From the NCBI GenBank assembly GCA_022566315.1, contig JADFJC010000006.1, positions 1 to 64,000 of the forward strand: a DNA stretch of 64,000 nt, written 5' to 3'. Shown piece after piece: positions 56,815-64,000 of the stretch. Position numbers and translations under genes: made by a program. The stretch is from Planctomycetota bacterium. Its GTDB lineage: Bacteria; Planctomycetota; Phycisphaerae; Sedimentisphaerales; Anaerobacaceae. A model generated the notes under the pieces. The model was not told where the DNA came from, ran no database searches, and worked only from the letters and a program-made list of their open reading frames with translations. Within the stretch, counting starts at the first letter, position 1. Each line of letters opens with the position of its first letter.

Positions 56815-59649
56815 TTACTGATAGCTTATATGCAGCAGCGCCGCGTCGTCCCCTGGCCCAGCCTCGGCAGTTCGAATGCCTACGGAGGGATTGGTTGGGT
56901 CGTCGCTAAAGATCAACACTATCCTGCCGCCGGCCCAGCCATCCTGGTTGACTATCTCCTGGATGATAGAGGCGATGCTCGGGGTCGTCTGGTCAGGACC
57001 CTGCTCACCCACGGTAGTCCAATTCGGCACACTCCACTGCACCTGTGCCGTCGTTGTGGGCCTGCTGCTAATGTCACCTGCAGTTGAACTAATAAAGGTA
57101 GCGGGATTGGGAGACAGTTCACCCTTGATGATAAGATTAACGGCTTCTGTGCCGCCTTTGGTCTCATCGACCTGGAACCGCACCCACGCCTCTGTAATGG
57201 TCGCGCCCTTGGGAACGGGGATACCCGTAAAGCGCACACCTATTATTTGCGGGTCCACCTGACCCGTGTTTTCATAGGGCAATTCGAGGTCGCTGCTGGT
57301 CAAGTCCATGCCGCCCGCAGCGACCGCCTCTTCGGCATCATCACTGCCGTCAGCGATCCTCCACTCGTTAAGAGGCGCAGGAGCCAACACATACAGCCCG
57401 ATATCGTCAAAGTACAATGTGCCACTGGCCCCATTGCCGTCAATCCCAATAGCCAGCGTCGTAACACTCTGCAGGCCCGCGCCAAGCGATGCAAGGTCGA
57501 TATTCCATACTTGCCACGCTGACATCACTAAGCCATCGTACGCGACCTTGGTGCCGTTGACCTTCACATACAACTGCCCGGTGTTCCCCGCAGTGCCGAA
57601 GAACCACAGCGATAGTAGTTTAGCACCATTCGCAGTCCAATCCTGCGGAACGGCAAAGGTGCGTGCGCCTTCTGAATGCGTGGCGCCGCCGGTGTTGCTG
57701 TAAAAGAACGGCATCGCCTGAGAGCCGCCGTGAACAATCGTAGTCTCAACATAATGCTCTCCCTGACTCCAAGCTGGATCAGGATAACCTACAGTGGCGC
57801 CGTTTGTCGGGACGCCGTATCCGTCTATCCACGTATTCCATATCTCGTCGGGCGGATAGTCATTATAATCTTCAAAACCGTCCACGACAATATGGTCGGT
57901 TGTCGTAAAGCTCCAGATATCGCTTTCCCAGGTAGCTGGGGTCTCGGCCTCATTGACCTCATTAATCTTCCAGTAGTAAGTCGTGTTTAATTCGAGGGAT
58001 AAGGGACCATAGCTTGCGTCGGTCACGGTGGTAACAGGGGCATTACCGTCAATCACAGCCTGCTCGTCAGAACTCAAGTACACATCGTGCGTGTCTGCTT
58101 CTCTTCCTGCTCTGAAGCCAAGGACCACATCTACGTCCACATCTGCTGTGCCCGAATCCGGGCTTGGCCTTCTTGCATGCACAGGTATTTGGAAGAAGCG
58201 GACCTCACTGAGACCATATTGCTTCAGGATGCCTCCCCAGTTGCTGTTAGCTGTGAACCTGACGAACTTTGCTGCCGCGTTGCCAAAATCAACCGTGGTA
58301 TTGTGTGCATAATCGACCACACCAGGCGCCCGGGCAAACTCATGAGTAGTACCTAATGTCGTATAGTCGGTGCCGTTGGTCGAATGCTCGATTGTAACAT
58401 CCTTGAGCCCGAAACCGACAAGAGCTTCAATCATTTGATTAGAGTTCCATACCCACATCTCATGCAGTTTGTAAACCTTGTCGAACTCATATTCGATCCA
58501 GGCCCCGTTCGGTTCATCGCCGCTAATCCACATATCCGACGCTTCCACTGAGTGCAGGTCATTAGCATCCAGTCCTGAGCCGTTGATGGTATTTTCAGGG
58601 CCCATACCTGGTTGGCCAGTGCTGGAAGCTGTGACGGTTATGTTCTCGACGGGATAAGCAAGTGGCTCGGTCGTAAAACTCCAGACACTGCTTTCGTGTA
58701 CTGTGAAGTCAGGTGGGCCATTGACCTCATTGACGCGCCAGTAATAAGTCGTGTTCAATTCAAGGCGTTGGGGGGGAACATAGCTGCTGGAACTCTGGGT
58801 GACACCGCCAATGCCGTCGTTGACGTCGTTGAAGTTCTCACTAAGGTAAATTTTGTGCCCATTGACTGGGGGCGTAAATTCTCCCGGCTTCCAGCTAAGG
58901 ACCACCTCCCGCGGCACATCTATCGCCTCATCCTCAGGGCTCGGCTCAGAAGCCGCACCAGGTGGTATCCCTATCATGACCTGTACAATCTCTGCTGCGG
59001 TCAGAGGCCGATTGTAGATTTGGACATCGTCCACTATGCCATCGTATTCGTCGCTCGGGCCACTGTCCCATTCCTGGCCTATCGACCACCGTGCCTGCCC
59101 GGCCGGATTGCCCGTGGGTGTCTCCGTGCCTACCAGTACTCCATCGCTGTATGCGTATGCGGTGGTCCCGTCTCTGACGTACGCTATGTGATGCCACTGG
59201 TTGTCGTTGATTTTAGGGGGGTACTCATTAAGGCCATCAGCTTCCACCAGCAAATTACCGTTAATAACGCCAAAAACGAAATCGTGACCGCCGCCAGTAC
59301 TGTTAGATGCAACCACATTGCCATCATTGGTCTGGGTGGTCTTGATCCATGCACTGACCGAAAAATTGTTGGTTTTTATGTCATCAGCTATAGCGTTAAT
59401 TTCGACATAATCATCGTTCCCGTCCAAATCCAGCGCGCCGCCGAAGTGTCCTGTTACCCACTTCGGGTCGCCTTCGGGACCAAGTGTGCCATGATTGCCA
59501 AGACCGGACGAATCAAGGGCGATGGTGCCTGAACCGTCGTCCAGCTTCCACCAGCCGATAAGACCAGGCGGAGCAGCATTCGCTTCGCTCGTTAGACCCA
59601 CGGCCAGTACCAAAACAAAAGAAATTAAATAAATCAATTTTTGAGACAT
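56815..59649 (-). CDS. Large secreted multi-domain LamG/discoidin surface protein
   Basis: A 944-residue exported protein with signal peptide LIYLISFVLVLAVGLTSEANA. Order: LamG/concanavalin-like domain (about 27-225, GLIGWWKLDDGSGT, NQWHHIAYVRDG, GIVDDVQIYNRPL); Fn3-like strand region with TTYYWRVNEVNG; discoidin-like domain (about 330-490, GMGPENTINGSGLD, FVRFTANSNWGG); a second Fn3-like region with TTYYWKINEVNE; a jelly-roll domain (about 590-760); and a C-terminal domain with VQWSVPNWTTVGEQG and IVLIFSDDP. No catalytic site and no sorting signal are seen. Adhesion or glycan binding is likely. AAGGAGGA precedes ATG. Its terminator hosts the group II intron. Confidence 0.85.
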   Translation of the reverse strand: MSQKLIYLISFVLVLAVGLTSEANAAPPGLIGWWKLDDGSGTIALDSSGLGNHGTLGPEGDPKWVTGHFGGALDLDGNDDYVEINAIADDIKTNNFSVSAWIKTTQTNDGNVVASNSTGGGHDFVFGVINGNLLVEADGLNEYPPKINDNQWHHIAYVRDGTTAYAYSDGVLVGTETPTGNPAGQARWSIGQEWDSGPSDEYDGIVDDVQIYNRPLTAAEIVQVMIGIPPGAASEPSPEDEAIDVPREVVLSWKPGEFTPPVNGHKIYLSENFNDVNDGIGGVTQSSSSYVPPQRLELNTTYYWRVNEVNGPPDFTVHESSVWSFTTEPLAYPVENITVTASSTGQPGMGPENTINGSGLDANDLHSVEASDMWISGDEPNGAWIEYEFDKVYKLHEMWVWNSNQMIEALVGFGLKDVTIEHSTNGTDYTTLGTTHEFARAPGVVDYAHNTTVDFGNAAAKFVRFTANSNWGGILKQYGLSEVRFFQIPVHARRPSPDSGTADVDVDVVLGFRAGREADTHDVYLSSDEQAVIDGNAPVTTVTDASYGPLSLELNTTYYWKINEVNEAETPATWESDIWSFTTTDHIVVDGFEDYNDYPPDEIWNTWIDGYGVPTNGATVGYPDPAWSQGEHYVETTIVHGGSQAMPFFYSNTGGATHSEGARTFAVPQDWTANGAKLLSLWFFGTAGNTGQLYVKVNGTKVAYDGLVMSAWQVWNIDLASLGAGLQSVTTLAIGIDGNGASGTLYFDDIGLYVLAPAPLNEWRIADGSDDAEEAVAAGGMDLTSSDLELPYENTGQVDPQIIGVRFTGIPVPKGATITEAWVRFQVDETKGGTEAVNLIIKGELSPNPATFISSTAGDISSRPTTTAQVQWSVPNWTTVGEQGPDQTTPSIASIIQEIVNQDGWAGGRIVLIFSDDPTNPSVGIRTAEAGPGDDAALLHISYQ

Positions 59650-60281
59650 AATAGTCCTCCTTAAAAAAAGTTAAAATAAACAACTTCGCCTTGGCCACAC
59701 ACCAAAGCAGAATACAGAAGACAGAAGACAGAATACAGAAGACAGAACGTAGAACAATTTTCAATTCTTAATTCTTAATTCTTGTTTTATGCCTGTCTCA
59801 AACACCTGTGCCTGCGAAACCGACAGGTGCAGGCAACTTCAACAAAACGACCGATTCATCCTTCGCAGTCCCGATTTTCTCGGGACGGAGAATTGACGTA
59901 GTAAGACTACTACGAAGAACGGATAATAATTTTCACACTAACTACATTCTATCTATCTCTGCCCAGGACAACTTTTTACGACTTGATACTACCTCCTTCT
60001 TTAAAAAAGCCCAAAAATAAGCTGTTAATTGAAATGTAAAAATCTTGACTACGAAACACCCGTACTCGCGTTACCGCAGGTGCGAGCACTAAGCCCCCAT
60101 TCCCGAGTCTGTGCCTTGCATAATACACAATAACTCCTCCTCTATTCGGAGAACTACCAAGATTCCGTGCAATAGTTGCCGAATAATTCAAAAACTCCAC
60201 CAACACTCACTTTATTTATACTATATTAGCTATCTTGCCGTCAAGTAAAAAATCAATGTTTCAATGTTTTTTTAGTCCCCA
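59650..60281. other. Gene-free leader region with hairpins and a spare ribosome-site-like motif
   Basis: No gene supported. On the minus strand: tandem repeats at 59709-59748; CCTGCACCTG/CAGGCACAGGTG hairpins near 59800-59835; GTCCCGAGAAAATCGGGAC at about 59867-59885; CGTAGTA/TACTACG near 59897-59915; and AAGAAGGAGGTAGTATC at about 59990-60005, which mimics the ribosome site and start of the LamG gene but lacks an ATG. Confidence 0.5.
59709..59748. repeat. Tandem repeat with a 21-bp period
   Basis: About two copies of a unit beginning AGAATACAGAAGACAGA. Related in composition to the 14-bp repeat at 55852-55906, on the complementary strand. Confidence 0.7.
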
Positions 60282-60296
60282 GGACACCTTACGGTG
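60282..60296 (-). repeat. 15-bp repeat, right copy (inverted partner at 54586)
   Basis: Exact reverse complement of 54586-54600. The pair brackets murG, the intron and the LamG gene. Confidence 0.6.
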
Positions 60297-60401
60297 GAAA
60301 ATCACACAGGCCTTTTCCAATAAGTTTGTGCAGATTGAAATATTATAGAAAATTAGACAATTTCTTGGCTGATATTGTCTTGCTCTTTGAACTTATGCCG
60401 A

Positions 60402-60407
60402 TATAAT
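60402..60407 (+). promoter_or_regulatory. TATAAT -10 box upstream of the 60450 gene
   Basis: A perfect TATAAT with a weak TTGCTC -35 at 60380-60385 (16-base spacer). The predicted start is about 40 bases ahead of ATG 60450. Confidence 0.45.
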
Positions 60408-60449
60408 AGTAGTTTAATGGACGTGTTGTAAAATTGAACGGATTCGGCT

Positions 60450-61217
60450 ATGGCGCGAAAACGAGGCAAAAAGGCTCTTTATGAAGTGATGAGCAAGGCT
60501 CGCAATAAGCCCGGCTACGGCAGGACGTTAAAAAAAATGCGATTGGAAAAGCCGGTCGAACAAAAAGGTGAGCCGGTTACGAACCAGAAGTCTGCCGCAG
60601 ATGTAGAAACATCCAAAGCCGCGGCAAAATGGTGGAGAAAGCCGAGAATTGTCCAATTCAATTTCGGCAGAATCGAGTTCTCAATGCCGTATCAGCTCGC
60701 CGTTGCGTTGGTCCTGGGCCTTATTCTGCTGGTTATGGCATCCTTTTGGCTCGGTCAGAAATATTATCTAACCGACCAGAGAGCAACTGGTTCAGCCGAA
60801 GAAATGCCGCAGATTAATCAGGAAAATCTGATAGAGCAGGAGGTGTCCAAAATAATGGAACCGCCTGCGCCGGTTGAAGATAGTACGTTGCCGGATGTTA
60901 AAGAACTTGAGCCGGTTAAGCCTGAGCCGACGGGCAACAATGTTATTGTCATGGTGGAGTTTGGAGCGCATGCGGACTTAGTGCCGGTGCGAGACCATTT
61001 TGCCGAGTACGGTATTGAGACTGAGATTGTGATGGAAAACGGCCGTTACTTTTTACAAACAAAAAATAGATATGATAACCCGGGAACGCTCGGGACTGAT
61101 GGATACAAGGTATTACAAGAAATTATCAAGATTGGAGCCAAATATAAAGCTCCTCCGAATTATGAACCTTTTACGCAACACCTTTTCAGTGATGCTTATG
61201 GCAAGTTAGTAAAGTAA
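60450..61217 (+). CDS. Single-pass membrane protein with SPOR-like C-terminal region
   Basis: A 255-residue protein. Residues 1-85 are basic and cytoplasmic (MARKRGKKALYEVMSKARNK). One helix follows (YQLAVALVLGLILLVMASFWLG, about residues 85-105). An acidic Pro-rich linker leads to a C-terminal domain of about 80 residues (NNVIVMVEFGAHADLVPVRD, FLQTKNRYDNPGTLGTDGY) that resembles SPOR-type peptidoglycan-binding folds in size and strand pattern. Location in the envelope is likely. The small basic protein gene follows 30 bp later, probably in one transcript. Confidence 0.7.
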   Translation: MARKRGKKALYEVMSKARNKPGYGRTLKKMRLEKPVEQKGEPVTNQKSAADVETSKAAAKWWRKPRIVQFNFGRIEFSMPYQLAVALVLGLILLVMASFWLGQKYYLTDQRATGSAEEMPQINQENLIEQEVSKIMEPPAPVEDSTLPDVKELEPVKPEPTGNNVIVMVEFGAHADLVPVRDHFAEYGIETEIVMENGRYFLQTKNRYDNPGTLGTDGYKVLQEIIKIGAKYKAPPNYEPFTQHLFSDAYGKLVK

Positions 61218-61247
61218 AGAAAAGTAGTTTTTTAGGAGAAATGTTGA

Positions 61248-61502
61248 ATGTCTATTGATCGTTCTTTAAAAATCAAAGGCGCCTTGAGCCGACACCGAAA
61301 CGTTCTGACACGTGCTGAACGTATCGAAAAGTTAAAAGAGGAAGAGCGATGGTCTGAGGGTGATTCTTTACTGGGTCTGCTGAAGGTTGCTCATCGCAAG
61401 AGTCACGCAGGCCGAAAAGAAGCTCCCGCTAAAGAAGCTGTAACTGAAGAAGCAGCAGCAGCCGAAGCCGAAACACCCAAAGCCGAAGGAAAAGAAAGTT
61501 AA
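61248..61502 (+). CDS. Small basic protein resembling the PVC-superphylum marker family
   Basis: An 84-residue protein. Residues 1-50 (MSIDRSLKIKGALSRHRNVL, TRAERIEKLKEEERWSEGDS, LLGLLKVAHRK) match my memory of the TIGR04137 small basic protein found in Chlamydiae, Verrucomicrobia and Planctomycetes and thought to bind nucleic acid or ribosomes. The C-terminal 35 residues are an added Ala/Glu-rich tail (EEAAAAEAETPKAEG) that swings the charge from basic to acidic. AGGAGAA precedes ATG. The assignment comes from recall of the family and needs a profile search. Confidence 0.75.
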   Translation: MSIDRSLKIKGALSRHRNVLTRAERIEKLKEEERWSEGDSLLGLLKVAHRKSHAGRKEAPAKEAVTEEAAAAEAETPKAEGKES

Positions 61503-61616
61503 TATCGTATTGCGTATATCGTATGTCGTACGTTGTATATCGTATTTAACATTTTGTCTTTCACATTTCACATCTCATCAGAGCAGGTCGGCAGGGCAGG
61601 GGGGTACTAATTTATT

Positions 61617-61644
61617 ATTGACTATTGACTATTGACTATTGACT
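61617..61644. repeat. Tandem repeat, four copies of ATTGACT
   Basis: Four perfect 7-bp units in the gap before the beta-lactamase-fold gene. The 70 bases before it are also repetitive (TCGTA words near 61505-61545). Confidence 0.85.
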
Positions 61645-61679
61645 AATGATGAATGATTATTGAGGACTTGCTTATCGTT

Positions 61680-63749
61680 ATGAAGGGGTCAATGGGTAGA
61701 AAAACGCTAATCATCATCGTATTGGTTGGAGGGATTGTCGGGTCTGCATACGGTGTCAGTGAAAATGATAGGGGGGCCGTTTGGCCAGGACGTAAGTGGG
61801 AGCAGGCCAGGCCGGAAGAGATGGGGATGGATGCGGCCATATTGCGAAAGGGGCGTGACTATGCGCTCACCGGCGGTGGTTCGGGCTGTGTCATTCGCTA
61901 CGGTCGGTGCGTTATGCAGTGGGGTGACCAAACTCAGCGATACGACCTTAAGTCAACAACAAAAGCAATTGGTATCACCGCTGTGGGTCTGGCTCTGAAA
62001 GACGGTAAAATCAACAGTTTGAGGGACCAAGCCAAAAAATATCATCCAAGCTTTGGTATTCAGCCTGAGTCAAATATCGAGACCGGCTGGCTTGATAAGA
62101 TAACGCTATTTCACCTTGCGACCCAGACCGCAGGTTTCGATAAAAGCGGTGGATATACCAAACTGATGTTCGAGCCGGGGACGAAATGGTCGTATAGCGA
62201 TGGGGGGCCGAACTGGTTGGCTGAGTGTGTTACGTTAGCTTACGGGCAAGACCTGAATCAACTGATGTTTGAGCGTGTCTTTGGTCCGATTGGGATAAGT
62301 ACATCTGATTTAACATGGCGGAACAATGCCTATCGGCCAAAAGAGATTAACGGTATAAAGAGGCTGGAGTTCGGTTCAGGCATCAGTGCTAACGTCGATG
62401 CGATGGCGCGGATAGGATACCTCTATCTGCGGCGCGGTCGCTGGCAGGGTAAGCAAATCATTCCCACCTGGTTTGTAGATATGGTGCGAATCGTACCTCA
62501 AACTGTGCGGGGACTGCCGGTGGTCAAGCGGGAAAGCTACTTCAACGCTTCGGACCATTACGGGCTGTTGTGGTGGAACAACGCCGATGGGACGATGGCT
62601 AAGGTGCCGCGAGATACCTATTGGTCGTGGGGATTGTATGATAGTTTGATTGTGGTGATACCGAGTCTCGATATTGTGGCAGCGAGAGCGGGTAAATCGC
62701 TCAATAAAGCAGGCGATTCCGGCTACAAATCAATCGAGCCATTCATCGAACCAATCGTGCTGTCCGTAATGCAAGAGGGCGGTAGGGCGGCTGCACCGTA
62801 TCCGCCGAGTCCTGTGATAAAGGGTATCGAGTGGGCGCCAGCCGATACGATTACCCGGCGGGCATCCGGCAGCGATAACTGGCCGATTACGTGGGCGGAT
62901 GATGATAATCAATATACAGCTTATGGAGACGGCTGGGGATTTGAGCCAAAGACCAAAAAGAAACTGAGTCTCGGCATTGCGAAAATTATCGGGTCTCCGC
63001 CTGATTTTCGGGGTGTCAACATTCGCACAGATACCGGCGAACGAATAGGGCAGGGGGCTAAAGGTGCGAAGGCAAGTGGGCTTCTGTGCGTCGATGGCGT
63101 GCTTTATATGTTAGTCAGAAATACCGGCAATTCGCAAATAGCATGGTCCACTGACCACGGCAAGAACTGGAAGTGGTGCGATTGGAAATTTACAACGAGT
63201 TTTGGTGCTCCTACATTTTTGAACTTCGGCAAGAATTACGCCGGTGCGCGAGATAATTTCGTTTACCTCTACTCGCACGATAGCGATAGTGCATACAAGC
63301 CGGCTGACAGGATGGTAATGGCACGAGTGCGCAAAGAGCAAATAAGAAATCGCGATGCTTATGAATTCTTCAAGGGTCTTGATGATTGGCGGCAGCCGAT
63401 ATGGACAAAGGATATTCACGATAGGGGGGCTGTGTTTATTAACCCCGGAAGATGTTATCGTTCGGGTATCAGTTACAACGCTGGACTTAAAAGGTATCTG
63501 TGGTCTCAGACTATCTACGGTAAGGATGATATGCGATTCAAAGGGGGATTAGGGATTTTTGACGCATCGGAACCGTGGGGGCCGTGGACAACTGTGTTCT
63601 ACACGGAACAGTGGGACGTCGGGCCGGGGGAGACAAGCTGTTTTCCAACGAAGTGGATGGGCAGCGATGGCAAAACCTGCTATCTGCTTTTTTCGGGGGA
63701 CGATTGTTTCTCTGTACGTAAGGCGGCATTTAATATAAACGACAATTAA
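61680..63749 (+). CDS. Exported beta-lactamase-fold hydrolase with C-terminal beta-propeller-like domain
   Basis: About 689 residues; the start is uncertain between 61680 and 61692. A signal peptide (KTLIIIVLVGGIVGSAYG) is followed by a class C/serine hydrolase domain to about residue 350. The active-site SxxK motif is STTK in LKSTTKAIGI; the second motif is YSD in KWSYSDGG, where YxN is usual. A C-terminal domain of about 330 residues with repeated Trp/Gly strands (QIAWSTDHGKNWKW, FVYLYSHDSDSAY, TCYLLFSGDDCFS) resembles DUF4185-type propellers. Probably periplasmic or surface hydrolase acting on an ester or amide of a sugar; substrate unknown. Confidence 0.8.
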   Translation: MKGSMGRKTLIIIVLVGGIVGSAYGVSENDRGAVWPGRKWEQARPEEMGMDAAILRKGRDYALTGGGSGCVIRYGRCVMQWGDQTQRYDLKSTTKAIGITAVGLALKDGKINSLRDQAKKYHPSFGIQPESNIETGWLDKITLFHLATQTAGFDKSGGYTKLMFEPGTKWSYSDGGPNWLAECVTLAYGQDLNQLMFERVFGPIGISTSDLTWRNNAYRPKEINGIKRLEFGSGISANVDAMARIGYLYLRRGRWQGKQIIPTWFVDMVRIVPQTVRGLPVVKRESYFNASDHYGLLWWNNADGTMAKVPRDTYWSWGLYDSLIVVIPSLDIVAARAGKSLNKAGDSGYKSIEPFIEPIVLSVMQEGGRAAAPYPPSPVIKGIEWAPADTITRRASGSDNWPITWADDDNQYTAYGDGWGFEPKTKKKLSLGIAKIIGSPPDFRGVNIRTDTGERIGQGAKGAKASGLLCVDGVLYMLVRNTGNSQIAWSTDHGKNWKWCDWKFTTSFGAPTFLNFGKNYAGARDNFVYLYSHDSDSAYKPADRMVMARVRKEQIRNRDAYEFFKGLDDWRQPIWTKDIHDRGAVFINPGRCYRSGISYNAGLKRYLWSQTIYGKDDMRFKGGLGIFDASEPWGPWTTVFYTEQWDVGPGETSCFPTKWMGSDGKTCYLLFSGDDCFSVRKAAFNINDN

Positions 63750-63778
63750 ATACATAGATAATCGCCAAATGAATTCGG

Positions 63779-63812
63779 TGCCCCCCCCAACAGTGCTTGG
63801 GGCTAAATAGAG
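63779..63812 (+). repeat. Degenerate palindromic repeat copy
   Basis: CCCCCCCCAACAGTGCTTGG followed by GGCTAAATAG keeps the GGGGCTAAATA flank of the hairpin family; the stem is imperfect. The adjoining 63815-63895 holds dispersed strings with CTCGCAATGAC and CTCGAAATGAC endings. Confidence 0.55.
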
Positions 63813-63940
63813 ATTGCCGCGCACCACTTCGTGATGCTCGCAATGACTTTTCAATAGATTTCTCGACCCTTCAGCTTCGCTCGAAATGACAAATTAGTTT
63901 CCGATTGATTATTCAGGAAATTTGACTATGATACCGACAA

Positions 63941-64000
63941 ATGGAAAGGATAATTGCAGATAGAACAAGTAAAATCGACGCAAGTGGGATACGGAAGGTC
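63941..64000 (+). CDS. PLP-dependent aminotransferase, first 20 codons (cut by right edge)
   Basis: The frame from the ATG at 63941 runs to the last base. It reads ERIIADRTSKIDASGIRKV, closely resembling the N-terminus of aspartate-aminotransferase-like class I/II enzymes (RTKxIDASGIRKVFDLA). No good ribosome site is seen. The rest is beyond the window, so the exact substrate cannot be given. Confidence 0.65.
   Translation, partial: MERIIADRTSKIDASGIRKV

Noticed and set aside
59976-60206. Minus-strand 76-codon frame upstream of the LamG gene
   Set aside because: No ribosome site, no conserved features, and it overlaps leader hairpins.

Overview
The window looks like chromosomal DNA of a member of the PVC superphylum, most probably a Planctomycetota bacterium of Phycisphaerae type. 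Pointers are prepilins with the planctomycete-style N-terminal methylation segment (complement of 1-487), two twin-arginine-leader sulfatases, twin-arginine-leader Gfo/Idh and TIM-barrel/PmoA-like enzymes, a rhamnosidase plus a rhamnose symporter, large LamG surface proteins, and a small basic protein (61248-61502) that I recall as a PVC marker family. Taxonomy is inference from gene content. Most genes lie on the minus strand.

Region 1 (1-10570): a prepilin cut by the window edge, an unknown multi-pass membrane protein, then a tightly packed arsenosugar-type operon (minus strand, from 8536 to 2017): family-2 glycosyltransferase, ArsM methyltransferase, ArsS radical SAM enzyme, DUF547 protein, TIGR04282-type glycosyltransferase, and a TVP38 membrane domain fused to a MerA/Lpd-like flavoprotein. 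The operon lies between the complete glmS gene and a second, diverged copy of the glmS 3' end that is fused in frame to a prepilin N-terminus.

Region 2 (10668-23394): hisH and hisF, a MntA/HepT toxin-antitoxin pair, a GH106-like secreted rhamnosidase, a MITE-like inverted repeat, a GNAT enzyme, glutamine synthetase, a sulfatase and clpB.

Region 3 (23932-31729): a possible surface-structure or secretion locus: lipoprotein, a secretin whose N-terminus carries eight beta-rich repeats, a PapD-like periplasmic protein, and two small secreted proteins with long leaders.

Region 4 (32741-48697): housekeeping genes: tRNA-Arg directly abutting guaA, ruvC-ruvA-ruvB, cysS, ispF, hisB, hisC, a UroD-like protein, rhaT, accD, rpe, pgk, gap, and a second sulfatase.

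Region 5 (49361-64000): carbohydrate-related secreted enzymes, murG, a group IIC intron that has lost almost all of its reverse transcriptase and sits directly behind a terminator hairpin, a 944-residue LamG protein, a SPOR-like membrane protein, the small basic protein, a beta-lactamase-fold hydrolase, and the first 20 codons of an aminotransferase at the right edge. Intergenic spaces hold several small repeat families, including a palindromic hairpin family whose conserved flank reads GGGGCTAAATA.
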